Shown one piece after another: positions 6,777 to 15,872 of a stretch of DNA of 64,000 nucleotides (position 1 is the stretch's first letter; each line of letters begins with the position of its first letter). The notes below the pieces were generated by a model that ran no database searches, had not been told where the DNA came from, and saw nothing but the letters and a program-made list of their open reading frames with translations. The stretch is from the NCBI GenBank assembly GCA_030645235.1, contig JAUSMV010000012.1:62001-126000 (forward strand), written 5' to 3'. This DNA is from Parvibaculum sp. Lineage in GTDB: Bacteria; Pseudomonadota; Alphaproteobacteria; Parvibaculales; Parvibaculaceae. The position numbers were made by a program, and so were the translations under genes.

Positions 6777-9044
6777 ATGATGAACGCGCCGATAAAGAGT
6801 GGTGGTCCGCAATTGCCGACAAGTCCTTATGGTGATGCGCACCTCGTTAATCCGACTTCCGTTTTGAATCTTGATATTCTCGGACTGTTGCGAACCTTGC
6901 GTAAATGGATGGGTGTGATTGTCGGCATTACTCTGGCGCTGACGGCCATTGTGACAGTCACGGTGTTTCAGATCACGCCCCGGTTTACGGCCGAGGCGCT
7001 GGTTCTGCTTGATCCGCAGAAGACGCAAGTTGTGGACATGGAAACGGTCATGTCCGGTCTTGGGTCGGATATGGCGACGATTGAAAGTCAGGTCGAAATC
7101 CTTCGCTCACGCACCATTGCGCGAAAGGTGATCGAGGCTGAAAACCTGATTGAAGATCCCGAGTTTAATTCGGCCCTGCGTTCGCCTTCTGCCCTCCGCT
7201 ACGTTGATCCGGTTTTCTGGTTTTCAAAACTCTCTGATGAGCCTGTCCCCGTTGATCCTGCGTCGGCCTATGAAGCGCGCATGAATTCGATCATCGGGCA
7301 GGTCGTGAGTTCCACCGCGATTACGCGTAAGAACCTGACCTATATTTTGTCCATCCAGTTCACATCGATCGACAGGGCCAAGGCTGCCCGTATCGCTAAT
7401 GCGATTGCTGACACTTATGTTGTTGATCAGCTGGACGCCAAGTTTGATGCAACCAAGCAGGCTAATGAATGGCTCGCTAAGCGGCTTGCCGATTTGCGTA
7501 TGCAGGTTGAAGCGTCTGAACGTGCGGTTGAGTTGTACCGCTCCGAGAACGGTCTGCAAGGCACAGCAAGAGGCGGTATTACAATTAATCAGCAACAGCT
7601 TTCCGAACTCAATGCGCAATTAATTTTGGCCAAAACGGATCTTGCCGAAAAGCAGGCCAAATATTCACGTGCGCGTCAGATCCTTGCGACCGGCGGCAGC
7701 ATAGAATCTGTCGTTGACGTTTTGCAATCTGCCACGATTTCGAATCTGCGTGCGAAGGAAGCCGAACTGGCGCGTCAGCGAGCCGAGCTTTCGTCCAAGT
7801 ATGGTGAGCGCCATCCGGCAATCGTCAATACGGAGGCACAGCGTCGCGACGTTGAAAAGCAGATCGGTGCGGAAGTTCGCCGTATTGTCGGTAGTATTCA
7901 GAATGAAGCGGCAATCTCATCGACACGTGTTGCTTCTCTTGAATCCAGTTTGCGCGAGCTTGCCGGAACATCCGGTAGCAATGACCAGGCCACTATCCGC
8001 CTGAATGAACTGGAGCGCGAAGCGCAAGCCAACCGCACTGTTTATGAGTCTTTTCTTAATCGCTATAAAGAAACGTCGCAGCAGCAGGATATTCAGACGG
8101 CTGATGCGCGTGTGATTTCGAAGGCGCCGATTCCGGGATCAGCTTCATATCCCAAGCGTGGACTGACAATCGGTCTCGCCCTGATCATTTCTCTCATGAT
8201 CGGCCTGTCGATTGCTTTGCTGCTCGAACAACTTGATAGCGGCATCCGGACAAGCACAGAAGTGGAGCAGATTCTCGGGCTGACGCATCTCGTGTCGGTT
8301 CCTGAAATTCCCAAGGAAAAGGCGGCAGACGGACGCCGGTTGATGCCGGTCGAATATGTGCTCGCCAAACCGCTTTCAGCCTTTTCTGAATCCCTGCGTA
8401 GTTTGCGTAGCGCCCTGACACTGTCCAATGTTGACAATCCGCCCAAGGTCATTTTGTTCACGTCGGCGCTTCCCAACGAAGGTAAGACGACGACGGCGGT
8501 GAGCTTTGCGCGCGCTTCGGCTCAGGCTGGATTGAAAACGATCCTTATTGACTGCGATTTGCGTCATCCATCGGTTAATAAAATTCTGGGTCTGGGCGAA
8601 GCCAAGCAGGGGCTTGTGGAAGTTCTTGCAAGCATGTGTACGCTGGAGAATGTGATCGTTGTCGATCCGCAATCGCAGCTCAATCATATTCCGGTGGCAG
8701 CCGGCTCCAGTAATCCTCCGGATGTGTTGGGGTCGAGCCAGATGCGTCGTCTGGTGGCGCGCCTGCGGCAAGAATATGACTTTGTCATTCTCGACTCTGC
8801 GCCGATTTTGCCCGTGTCGGACTCGCGAGTGCTTTCCGCGATAGTGGACAAAACAGTCTTTGTTGTCCGCTGGAACGAAACGCCGCGTGATGCTTCGATC
8901 AATGCAATTCGGTCACTGCAGGCGGCTCATGCGGATATTGCTGGGGCCGTTCTTACAGCCGTCGATACGGCCAAGCAATCGCGCTATGGCTATGGTGACG
9001 GGGGCTATTACTACAAGCAGTACAATGGCTATTACGCAGACTAG
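6777..9044 (+). CDS. Wzc-like polysaccharide copolymerase with C-terminal tyrosine autokinase
   Basis: The product (755 aa) is an inner-membrane BY-kinase that controls polymer length and export. Transmembrane helix 1 is at 44-65, and a periplasmic Wzz-type domain with long coiled coils and a GNVR region follows. Helix 2 is near 462-486. The cytoplasmic P-loop kinase has Walker A NEGKTT (K570), Walker A' ILIDCDLRHP (589-598) and Walker B ILDSAP (D673). The last 21 residues hold eight tyrosines, the usual autophosphorylation cluster. The fused membrane plus kinase form is the Proteobacterial type. The start (tandem ATG) follows CAGGAA. The next gene overlaps its 3' end by 20 bases. No low-molecular-weight tyrosine phosphatase (Wzb) is seen in the window. 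Confidence 0.93.
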   Translation: MMNAPIKSGGPQLPTSPYGDAHLVNPTSVLNLDILGLLRTLRKWMGVIVGITLALTAIVTVTVFQITPRFTAEALVLLDPQKTQVVDMETVMSGLGSDMATIESQVEILRSRTIARKVIEAENLIEDPEFNSALRSPSALRYVDPVFWFSKLSDEPVPVDPASAYEARMNSIIGQVVSSTAITRKNLTYILSIQFTSIDRAKAARIANAIADTYVVDQLDAKFDATKQANEWLAKRLADLRMQVEASERAVELYRSENGLQGTARGGITINQQQLSELNAQLILAKTDLAEKQAKYSRARQILATGGSIESVVDVLQSATISNLRAKEAELARQRAELSSKYGERHPAIVNTEAQRRDVEKQIGAEVRRIVGSIQNEAAISSTRVASLESSLRELAGTSGSNDQATIRLNELEREAQANRTVYESFLNRYKETSQQQDIQTADARVISKAPIPGSASYPKRGLTIGLALIISLMIGLSIALLLEQLDSGIRTSTEVEQILGLTHLVSVPEIPKEKAADGRRLMPVEYVLAKPLSAFSESLRSLRSALTLSNVDNPPKVILFTSALPNEGKTTTAVSFARASAQAGLKTILIDCDLRHPSVNKILGLGEAKQGLVEVLASMCTLENVIVVDPQSQLNHIPVAAGSSNPPDVLGSSQMRRLVARLRQEYDFVILDSAPILPVSDSRVLSAIVDKTVFVVRWNETPRDASINAIRSLQAAHADIAGAVLTAVDTAKQSRYGYGDGGYYYKQYNGYYAD

Positions 9045-9816
9045 TTCTGAGCCCAAGCGGGTTCATGCGAAAGGCGGGCGTGTGAAACGCACCGGGTCGC
9101 GTGAGCCCGTTTCCAATGCGGGCCTGGTTGTCGGCATCGGGCTTGGGTTGTTGCTCGTTGCACTGTCATTGCCTCGCGTCGTGGCGTCAGCATCTGTCGC
9201 GGTCGTGAGCGGCGATGTTCGGATGGCTTTCAAGTCCGGTGCTACATTGTCCGAACCAAAATTGACACAGGCAATTGACCACTATGCTTTGGCGCTTTCC
9301 TGGCAACCGCAAAGCGGGATGTTGCGCCACGGATATGCTTCGTTGTTAATGCAACAGAAAAACTTCAAGGAGCGGAAGGAACCTGAGTTTCGCTCTGCTG
9401 CTGATCGTATTGAAAGCGAACTTATGTCGGCTGCGCGCGCGGCGCCGGGTCGGCCTTTGATCTGGGCTGATCTTGCGCGGGTGGAAAGCTACTGGGCGCT
9501 GCCAAGCGGTGACTATGAAAATATGCTGCGTCTGTCCTCCCTGCTCGGACCGTATGAGGTCTCAAATGTCATACGGCGTCTGGAAGTGATGGCTCCGATT
9601 TGGACTGAGTTGCCGGATGATTTGCAGGCAGTGACGAGGCGTGATGCACGTATGCTTTGGGAGTTTCCAGTTCTCAGGCGGTATCTGGTGTCGATCTATC
9701 TCGCGCAGAATTTTCAGGGCCGGACGATGATCCGGACCTTGGCATTCAGTGACTCGAGGGAAGTTCGCCGATTTGACCGGTATCTTGTTGAGAGATTGCG
9801 CCGCAAGAATAGCTGA
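9025..9816 (+). CDS. Membrane-anchored periplasmic protein coupled to the Wzc-like gene
   Basis: I do not recognise a named family. The 263-aa product has a basic cytoplasmic N-terminus, one transmembrane helix (about 32-53) and a helical periplasmic part. Blocks such as LTQAIDHYALALSWQPQSGM and WADLARVESYWALPSGDYE look like degenerate TPR helices. ATG 9025 overlaps the end of the Wzc-like gene by 20 bases, pointing to translational coupling; the in-frame sequence further upstream is only the other reading frame of the kinase. It ends 10 bases before the convergent polymerase gene. A role as scaffold for the copolymerase or polymerase is inferred from position and topology. Confidence 0.75.
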   Translation: MAITQTSSEPKRVHAKGGRVKRTGSREPVSNAGLVVGIGLGLLLVALSLPRVVASASVAVVSGDVRMAFKSGATLSEPKLTQAIDHYALALSWQPQSGMLRHGYASLLMQQKNFKERKEPEFRSAADRIESELMSAARAAPGRPLIWADLARVESYWALPSGDYENMLRLSSLLGPYEVSNVIRRLEVMAPIWTELPDDLQAVTRRDARMLWEFPVLRRYLVSIYLAQNFQGRTMIRTLAFSDSREVRRFDRYLVERLRRKNS

Positions 9817-9826
9817 CCTTGCGAGA

Positions 9827-11227
9827 TCAGCCGGTTCTGCTCCACGATTGTGAAACGGCAACGCCCATGATGAAGGCGTAAAGAGCAGAGATTGCCGGAA
9901 TTTGCAGGCTGAAATCAAAAAGCGAATGAATGCCGACCAGTGTTGTGGCGGCGACACCCACGGCTGGGATTTGCCAGTTCCTCCGGCGCGTGACGACACC
10001 CCAGAGGGCGAACAAGGCGGTCCAGCCAATGGCGATATTGAGCAAGGCTGCCATCGGGACACCAAGCTCAATCGCGTTTTCCAAATAGGTGTTATGCGCC
10101 TTGTCCCAAAAGACGAGCGGGCCATTGCTCATATCCCGATAAGCAGGGAAGATGTCGGCAAATGTTCCAAAGCCGGTGCCGGTCCAGGGAGCCGAGTCGA
10201 TCGCAGCATAAAGACTGCTGTATATTTCGGTGCGGGGATTGCTGCCGAGATTTGCGTCATCTTCGCTCAGCCTGTCGATCAGAAAGCCGCCGCCCACCCA
10301 GAAGGCAAGGCTGGTGACAATGCTCACAATGGCGAGCATCACCAGTATCTGGCGCCACTTCATCTTCTTGTGGTTGAATTGGCACATTGTCAGCACAATG
10401 AGACCGATGACCGATGATGCAACGCCTGCGCGTGACGCGCTCATTATGAGTGAGAAGGCGATGGCAAATACAGCAAAGGTCGTGAAAGCAGACTTTGACG
10501 CTAGCATCTCAACCAGCATGATGACGCGCGTGCGCAGGGGTGCGGGCACATTGAGAATGAGGCGAGTTTTTTCAAGAAGGACCGTGAGCGCGCAGAGAAG
10601 ACAGAGACCGGCAAACGTGGCGTAAGAGTTGCGATTAACAAATGTGCTGGAAAGTGAATCCTTATAGGCCCATTTTTCGTAGATGAGGATTGTGTCATTG
10701 CCCATCAGAAAAATAATGATGCCATACAAAGCATAGAGTGCGCCGATGGCCGCGATGGCCCGCATGGCAAGCCAGGCTGAGGCGTTGCGATGGGTCAGTT
10801 GCAATGCGAGCCAAAACAATCCGCCATAGCTCATCAAACGCATAAGGCCGTTTAGTGTTTCATCTGGATTGACGCTGAGGCGTCCGCGCAAATTCCCGCC
10901 GAGGGCATTGCTTGCCGAGGCCCATATCGGATCGGACCAACTGTCGGGGAGAACCGGCGTGGCCTGAAGAAAAATCCAGAAGCACACAAGTGCGAATAGG
11001 CCGATCGGCCAGATGACGCGCCGTAAAGCGACTTGTGGCGATCTGCCGTAGAAAACGCCCCATGCGACAATGAGGCAACCTGTGCTCAGGGCTAGAATGG
11101 CGGCGGGCAAAGGACGATTGCTTCCCAAGGGTAGGGGAGCCAGCGCAACGAGTGCAAGGGTTAGATAGAGCAGTACATTGCTGCTCGGCCTATCTTGTGT
11201 TTCCACATTGTCGGAAGTGTCTTGCAC
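9827..11227 (-). CDS. O-antigen ligase / Wzy-type polymerase family membrane protein
   Basis: The product (466 aa) is a polytopic inner-membrane protein with roughly ten to twelve hydrophobic helices. It has the family's large periplasmic loop carrying GTGFGTF and AHNTYLENAIELG, preceded by LIMSASRAGVASSV. Such proteins either polymerise lipid-linked repeat units (Wzy) or transfer glycans to lipid A-core or protein (WaaL/PglL), and sequence alone does not decide. The start is GTG, with AAAGG about 7 bases upstream. It is 12 bases downstream of the acyltransferase gene on the same strand, so the two form an operon. A second member of the family is encoded at 25103-26377. Confidence 0.85.
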   Translation of the reverse strand: MQDTSDNVETQDRPSSNVLLYLTLALVALAPLPLGSNRPLPAAILALSTGCLIVAWGVFYGRSPQVALRRVIWPIGLFALVCFWIFLQATPVLPDSWSDPIWASASNALGGNLRGRLSVNPDETLNGLMRLMSYGGLFWLALQLTHRNASAWLAMRAIAAIGALYALYGIIIFLMGNDTILIYEKWAYKDSLSSTFVNRNSYATFAGLCLLCALTVLLEKTRLILNVPAPLRTRVIMLVEMLASKSAFTTFAVFAIAFSLIMSASRAGVASSVIGLIVLTMCQFNHKKMKWRQILVMLAIVSIVTSLAFWVGGGFLIDRLSEDDANLGSNPRTEIYSSLYAAIDSAPWTGTGFGTFADIFPAYRDMSNGPLVFWDKAHNTYLENAIELGVPMAALLNIAIGWTALFALWGVVTRRRNWQIPAVGVAATTLVGIHSLFDFSLQIPAISALYAFIMGVAVSQSWSRTG

Positions 11228-11239
11228 GGAGAGCCTTTG

Positions 11240-13276
11240 TCAGTTTTTTTCTTTTTCTGTGCCGGTCCCTGCTTTTTCAAAGACGGGCCGGATGCTTGGA
11301 GCGAGGTGGCGTGAGGCCAGCAAACTCAGATGGTGTTCATCGCGGACAACCAGATGCCCGTCAAAGTCAGCATAGCAGAACTCCTTTGAACAGAATGTTG
11401 TCGAACCGTCATAGACAAACACACCAGAATGTTTTGCCGCCAGTTCGGCAAAGATAGCATTGACTGGTGCGAGCATGGCATTTGAATAGGAGGTGCTGAT
11501 TTTGCACATTTCGTGATCGTTCCGGCCCAAAAATCGTTGCCGGATGACGCAGTCACCGCCGCCATTGGGGTAAACAGGTGTTTCGCCCAGCAAAATGACT
11601 TTCTTGTCTATTCGTCTCAAGGCGACGATAAGGGCTTCAATTTCCTTTTCAAACTGGCGGTAAGCGGAACGCGGCGAGGGCTGCCTGTCGGTTTTGGCAT
11701 CATCGTCACTTGTGCTGTTTGACCAGAAACCCGCCAATACCACGGTCTTGATCTTTTTATTCTGTTCTAGTGCGCGGAGTGCATTCAGCATGAAAGCACG
11801 GCAGCTTCGAACACTCTGGCTGCGAATGATCGTGCCCGCTGGAACGGTTTCTTTGAGAACCGGACGACATGATGATTTGGTCCATTGCAACATACCGAGA
11901 TTCAATTCTTTGCCGATGGCATCTACAGCCGCGGCATAGGCACCGGCATGTGAATCACCGAGCAGGACCACAGACGCATCCTGCTCAGATCCCGCCCCCA
12001 TGAAGCAGCCTTGTTTGCGGGGGTGTTCACCGCGACTGACATCAAGGACGCAACCTTTAACTCCGCGTGCGGGTAAGGAGAGTTCACGTTCGGCTTCCAG
12101 CACACTGGCTGATGCGCGCGACGGCCAGCCGTTGTTCCAGGCTGTCGTCACACCCGCTACAAAAAGGATGGCCAAAAGAGAGACGCCGACGGTGATTGTT
12201 TTTGTCTGTGAGTGCGTTTTGCCGGGCGTGCGGAATGGCTTCTCAACGAATTGCCAGCTTGCCCAAGCGAGGAGAAATATCCAGCAAAGAGCGATCAGCG
12301 TCTCAAGCATGCTGAGTTCCTGCCCCTGATATATATTTGCAAATACTAGGACCGGCCAATGCCACAGATAGAGGGAGTAGGACAGGAGACCAATAAACAC
12401 CAGCGGCCGAAGAGACAGGAGTTTGCTGACCTGCGTCGGCGATGACTGTCCGGTGGCGATAATGAGTGCTGTTCCGAGGCAGGGGGGGAGAGCGGCAAGG
12501 CCCGGAAACGGCGTCTCGCCGCTGACATAGAGAAACATTGGTGCAATGATTAAAGCAAGACCCAGTGCCGCAAGGGCTTCATTCATGCGTGCCGAAAACT
12601 TCGGAACAAAGCCCATTGCGATCATGCCTCCAAGTAGAAGCTCCCACGCGCGAAGGGGCGATGAATAGAATGCAATGGTCGGGCGCACATTGGTTGCGTA
12701 GCAAGCCATGGCGAAGGACAAAATGAAGGCTGTGACTATCAACGCGCGCCGAAAGCGCACTAAGGCGGGTAATGCCAGTGTGAAGATGGCCAGAGGCCAG
12801 AAAACATAAAACTGCTCTTCAACCGATAGTGACCATGTGTGCAGGAGCGGATTGGCCGCGGCGCTGCGGGCGAAATAGCCGGTTTCTTCCTGGAAAAGAA
12901 AATTTGATACAAAGAGCGCTGTTGAAGCCAGGCGACGTCCATAGTCTGCCAATTCATTAGGCGGAAGAATAATCCACGCTGCAGCTGACGTCGCAGCGAC
13001 CGCCACAAAATAAGCCGGGAGAATACGCCTGATACGACGGTCATAGAATTTCCAAAGGGAAAAACGGTTGGCCGAAACGTCATTGTGCAGAATGAGCGTG
13101 ATCAGGTAACCCGAAATGACAAAGAAAATGTCGACGCCGATAAAGCCGCCCGTGATGCCAAATCGTTCAGCATGATAGAGAATTACCGAGCCAACCGCGA
13201 TTGAGCGTAGTCCGTCGATGTCACTGCGGTATTTGAGAGAGCCATGGGGGCTGGAATTGATCTGCGACGGGCTCAT
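11240..13276 (-). CDS. OafA/YrhL-type acyltransferase with C-terminal SGNH domain
   Basis: The product (678 aa) is an inner-membrane O-acyltransferase that would move an acyl (usually acetyl) group across the membrane onto a glycan. The N-terminal part (about 15-350) is an acyltransferase-3 domain with some ten helices. It contains YRSDIDGLRSIAV, a His in ILYHAERFG, GVDIFFVISGYLIT, and the Arg-rich FYDRRIRRILPAYF. A periplasmic SGNH domain follows with LLGDSHAGAYAAA (nucleophile Ser) and a C-terminal DEHH element supplying Asp and His. Length and order match fused OafA proteins. It heads the minus-strand operon with the polymerase-like gene, so decoration of the locus polymer is the natural inference. 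Confidence 0.92.
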   Translation of the reverse strand: MSPSQINSSPHGSLKYRSDIDGLRSIAVGSVILYHAERFGITGGFIGVDIFFVISGYLITLILHNDVSANRFSLWKFYDRRIRRILPAYFVAVAATSAAAWIILPPNELADYGRRLASTALFVSNFLFQEETGYFARSAAANPLLHTWSLSVEEQFYVFWPLAIFTLALPALVRFRRALIVTAFILSFAMACYATNVRPTIAFYSSPLRAWELLLGGMIAMGFVPKFSARMNEALAALGLALIIAPMFLYVSGETPFPGLAALPPCLGTALIIATGQSSPTQVSKLLSLRPLVFIGLLSYSLYLWHWPVLVFANIYQGQELSMLETLIALCWIFLLAWASWQFVEKPFRTPGKTHSQTKTITVGVSLLAILFVAGVTTAWNNGWPSRASASVLEAERELSLPARGVKGCVLDVSRGEHPRKQGCFMGAGSEQDASVVLLGDSHAGAYAAAVDAIGKELNLGMLQWTKSSCRPVLKETVPAGTIIRSQSVRSCRAFMLNALRALEQNKKIKTVVLAGFWSNSTSDDDAKTDRQPSPRSAYRQFEKEIEALIVALRRIDKKVILLGETPVYPNGGGDCVIRQRFLGRNDHEMCKISTSYSNAMLAPVNAIFAELAAKHSGVFVYDGSTTFCSKEFCYADFDGHLVVRDEHHLSLLASRHLAPSIRPVFEKAGTGTEKEKN

Positions 13277-13306
13277 CGGGGGGGCGAACTTTCACGGGAG
13301 GGGTGC

Positions 13307-13324
13307 ATGTCAACTAATGTCAAC
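13307..13324 (+). promoter_or_regulatory. ATGTCAAC direct repeats in the divergent promoter region
   Basis: ATGTCAAC occurs at 13307-13314 and 13317-13324, exactly ten bases apart, one helical turn. On the minus strand each copy contains TTGACA, a good -35 match, but no convincing -10 follows. They lie in the 154-base gap between the acyltransferase and flippase genes, which diverge, so a regulator here could act on both. Confidence 0.3.
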
Positions 13325-13430
13325 ACGCTCACTTTTTATCGCCTGAAATGACTATTCCCTCAAGATATTCATGCTGTTGGGTCCAATTTGAATTCGATGA
13401 TAAGGTGACTTAATCGCAAAGTGATATTGG

Positions 13431-15038
13431 GTGTTCCGGACCAAACCGGTGCCGGATACAGCAAGAGGGAACGTGGATTTGAGCCTTGAGGAAGGTGACC
13501 CGACCGGGGATAAAAAAGTTGTGCAGCCGGGCGGTGGAAAGAAGCGTGTTACCCGTACCCTGAGTGACCGATCTGTTTCAGGATTCTTTTGGGCCTTTTC
13601 CGGAGCGGGCGTTCAGAGCGTTTTGAAAATGCTTGTTTTAGCTATATTGGCGAGACTGCTGACGCCGCATGATTTTGGTGTGGTGGGCGCTGCGGCAGTG
13701 GTCATAAGTTTTCTCAATACGACGACACAGCTTGGTGTCGGTCCTGCCATAGTACAACGCGCTGATCTTGAAGACGTGCATATCCGCACCGGACAAACGC
13801 TTTCGCTCGCCATGGGATTTGTGACCGGCGCGATTTTCTATTTTGCAGCCCCCCTTATTGAGAGTCTTTACAGGATTGACGGGCTTGCGGGTGTAGTGCG
13901 AACCCTTGCCTTTGTCTTTCCACTGAAAGGTATGGCTGTTGTCGCCGAAGGTCTCTTGCAGCGGAACATGCGGTTTCGGGCGATGGCGATGGTTTCAACT
14001 GTGAGCTATGTGCTGGGTTATGCGCCTGTGGCGATTGGTCTTGCGATGCTCGGTTATGGTCCACAGGCGCTCGCATTTGGTGTCTTGGCGCAGGCCGCCC
14101 TGACTCGCGTGAGCTATCGTTTTCTTATCCGCCAGCCTTTTTCGCTGGCAATAAACATGGTGGCGCTGCGCCAGCTGCTTTCTTATGGGGGCGGGCATAC
14201 GCTGGCAAAGCTCGGCAATTTTACGGCGCTTAATGCTGACTATTTTATAGTGGGGCGTTGGCTTGGTGCTGAGGCCCTGGGCTTATATGCGCGTGCCTAT
14301 CAGCTCATCATGCAACCGACCAATCTGTTCGGAACCGTTGTCGACTCTGTGCTCTTTCCGGCTATGTCGAGCGTGCAGGACGACAAGCTGCGACTTGCGC
14401 GGGTTTATGAACGCCTGACAGCGGCGGTGGTGCTTGTAACGCTGCCACTGAGCATGGTGATGATTGTGTTGGCTGATGACATCATTCTGACTGTCCTTGG
14501 CGGGCAATGGGGCGGGGTGGTTCTGCCCTTCCAGATATTGATTTCAATGCTTGCGTTCCGCACGGCCTACAAGCTCAGCGATACGCTTTCCCGCTCGCTC
14601 GGCACAGTCTATCGGCGTGCCTGGCGGCAGTGGGTTTATGCCGGGGCCGTGCTTGGTGGTGCGATGATCGGTCAGGCATGGGGCGTTTCCGGTGTGGCTG
14701 TCGGTGTCGGGGCGGCAATCCTGCTCAATTATCTGCTGATGTATCAGCTGTGCTATGTGCTGATTGATCTGTCGCCTTTGACGACTTTGCGCACGCTGTT
14801 TCGCTACAGTCTGATCGGCATGGGATGGAGTGGGGTTGCACTGGCAGGTAAGCTTGCTCTGCTTGAGGCGGGAGCGCCGAAGCCGGTTATTCTTATTGTC
14901 GTCGGAACCGTGCTCGCCTTGGTCGCACTTGGTGCATTCCGCTATATTCCTTCGCTCTTTGGTGAGGAAGGACGTTGGCTTAAAGACACTTTTATGACCA
15001 AAATGCAGCAGAAGCTCCGGCGTCCGGCGAAGCAGTGA
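13431..15038 (+). CDS. Wzx-like lipopolysaccharide/exopolysaccharide flippase
   Basis: The product (535 aa) is a polytopic protein of the MOP superfamily (Polysacc_synt_3 type) that would flip undecaprenyl-linked repeat units to the periplasm. About 45 hydrophilic residues precede the first helix. The family-typical segment DRSVSGFFWAFSGAGVQSVL is followed by LARLLTPHDFGVVGAA, and later blocks include GRWLGAEALGLYARAYQL. The start is uncertain: GTG 13431 gives the longest form but has a weak ribosome-binding site, while GTG 13473 has GAGGG 3 bases away. A terminator-like hairpin overlaps the stop codon region. It is the only Wzx candidate in the window. Confidence 0.9.
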   Translation: MFRTKPVPDTARGNVDLSLEEGDPTGDKKVVQPGGGKKRVTRTLSDRSVSGFFWAFSGAGVQSVLKMLVLAILARLLTPHDFGVVGAAAVVISFLNTTTQLGVGPAIVQRADLEDVHIRTGQTLSLAMGFVTGAIFYFAAPLIESLYRIDGLAGVVRTLAFVFPLKGMAVVAEGLLQRNMRFRAMAMVSTVSYVLGYAPVAIGLAMLGYGPQALAFGVLAQAALTRVSYRFLIRQPFSLAINMVALRQLLSYGGGHTLAKLGNFTALNADYFIVGRWLGAEALGLYARAYQLIMQPTNLFGTVVDSVLFPAMSSVQDDKLRLARVYERLTAAVVLVTLPLSMVMIVLADDIILTVLGGQWGGVVLPFQILISMLAFRTAYKLSDTLSRSLGTVYRRAWRQWVYAGAVLGGAMIGQAWGVSGVAVGVGAAILLNYLLMYQLCYVLIDLSPLTTLRTLFRYSLIGMGWSGVALAGKLALLEAGAPKPVILIVVGTVLALVALGAFRYIPSLFGEEGRWLKDTFMTKMQQKLRRPAKQ

Positions 15039-15067
15039 GCTGGGCCTGAGAGGCCGCTCCTGTTTTT
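15037..15067 (+). terminator. Rho-independent terminator after the flippase
   Basis: GAGC (15037-15040) pairs with GCTC (15056-15059), enclosing GGCCT-GAG-AGGCC (15043-15055); CTG and five T follow. It overlaps the flippase stop codon and would separate the flippase from the broken gene downstream. Confidence 0.65.
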
Positions 15068-15498
15068 GTCACATCATTTGAGTCTGTTTGTGACCTATAT
15101 TTCCGAGAGACAAATACCCGCTGTCACGCAGCTGGTGCGCGAGCTGTGCATCAGGCTGACAGCCGAAGATGTGGCCTTTGCTCATTTGAAAAGCAATATC
15201 AATTTCGCTGCCGGTCTTGCCAGCGCGATAGATATTGATGTTCTGGTCAGCGTCGGGACAAAGCGGCATTTTTGAGCAGGCTTTGTTGGAACTCAAATTC
15301 ATCCGTATGCTGGGTCTGCCCTCGGCGCGTTATCCGGGCATCGAAGACTGGCTCGGCCTTGATTCCACGACTGGCGTGATTTTGCATATGGAGGTTCACT
15401 ATGTGCCTTTGTCGGGTATTAAGTATGTCAAATACTTGAGGCTGCCATGGGAGAAGGCCATGTCTCAATATGAATGCGTAAATGACGGCAAAATGTAA
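15066..15498 (+). pseudogene. Frameshifted N-terminal remnant of a capsule-cluster nucleotidyltransferase/kinase-like gene
   Basis: Two overlapping frames read as one protein. The first (to 15275) gives a helical start, then FAHLKSNINFAAGLASAIDIDVLVS, quoted here only as the pattern KSN..L..AL...IDIDVLV. The second (from about 15250 to 15498) continues with GIFEQALLELKF, ARYPGIEDWLGLD, VILHMEVHYV and YLRLPWEKA. These are, in order, the hallmarks of the N-terminal nucleotidyltransferase-like part of the roughly 600-aa proteins in capsule clusters often annotated as thymidylate-kinase-like. A single-base shift near 15245-15260 breaks the frame, and the protein stops before any kinase domain. 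No good start codon or ribosome-binding site is present. The gene looks dead and truncated. Family assignment is from recalled motif order. Confidence 0.6.
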
Positions 15499-15872
15499 GC
15501 TTGACCATGGCTCTGGGTATATATGCGAAAAAGCAAAATTCGCTGCGATACTGAAATTTGACAAAACTTCCGTTGTTGAATTTCAGCGCCGATCAAAAAC
15601 CAGAACCAGTTCTTAGGAATGTTAAGAAAGTTATTTGTGCAAACTTATGATATTATAAAATCAGTTAAGGTGTTCGTTGCTTATTGAATTTGCAAGTCTG
15701 CCGAATTAAACAATACCATACTTGAATACTTGCCGATTGCACTGTGGCGCTAATGGGCTTAGCGAGCTTAAAGTTGCAAAGTTGTTGAAATCACAATAGT
15801 GTTTTGTGTGTTTCAAGTAATTGTCTGGTGCCATCAGATGATAGAATGGTATTTATAGTTTGCGTTAGGCGC
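15499..15872. other. AT-rich non-coding stretch before the sulfotransferase
   Basis: This 374-base stretch is clearly more AT-rich than the genes around it and shows no ORF with coding character in any frame. It follows the truncated remnant and probably contains decayed remains of it or of an insertion. I see no inverted repeats that would mark an insertion sequence. It must also hold the sulfotransferase promoter, but no -35/-10 pair stands out. Confidence 0.5.

Noticed and set aside
15499-15872. AT-rich debris considered as an insertion sequence remnant
   Set aside because: No terminal inverted repeats, target duplication or transposase fragment could be seen.
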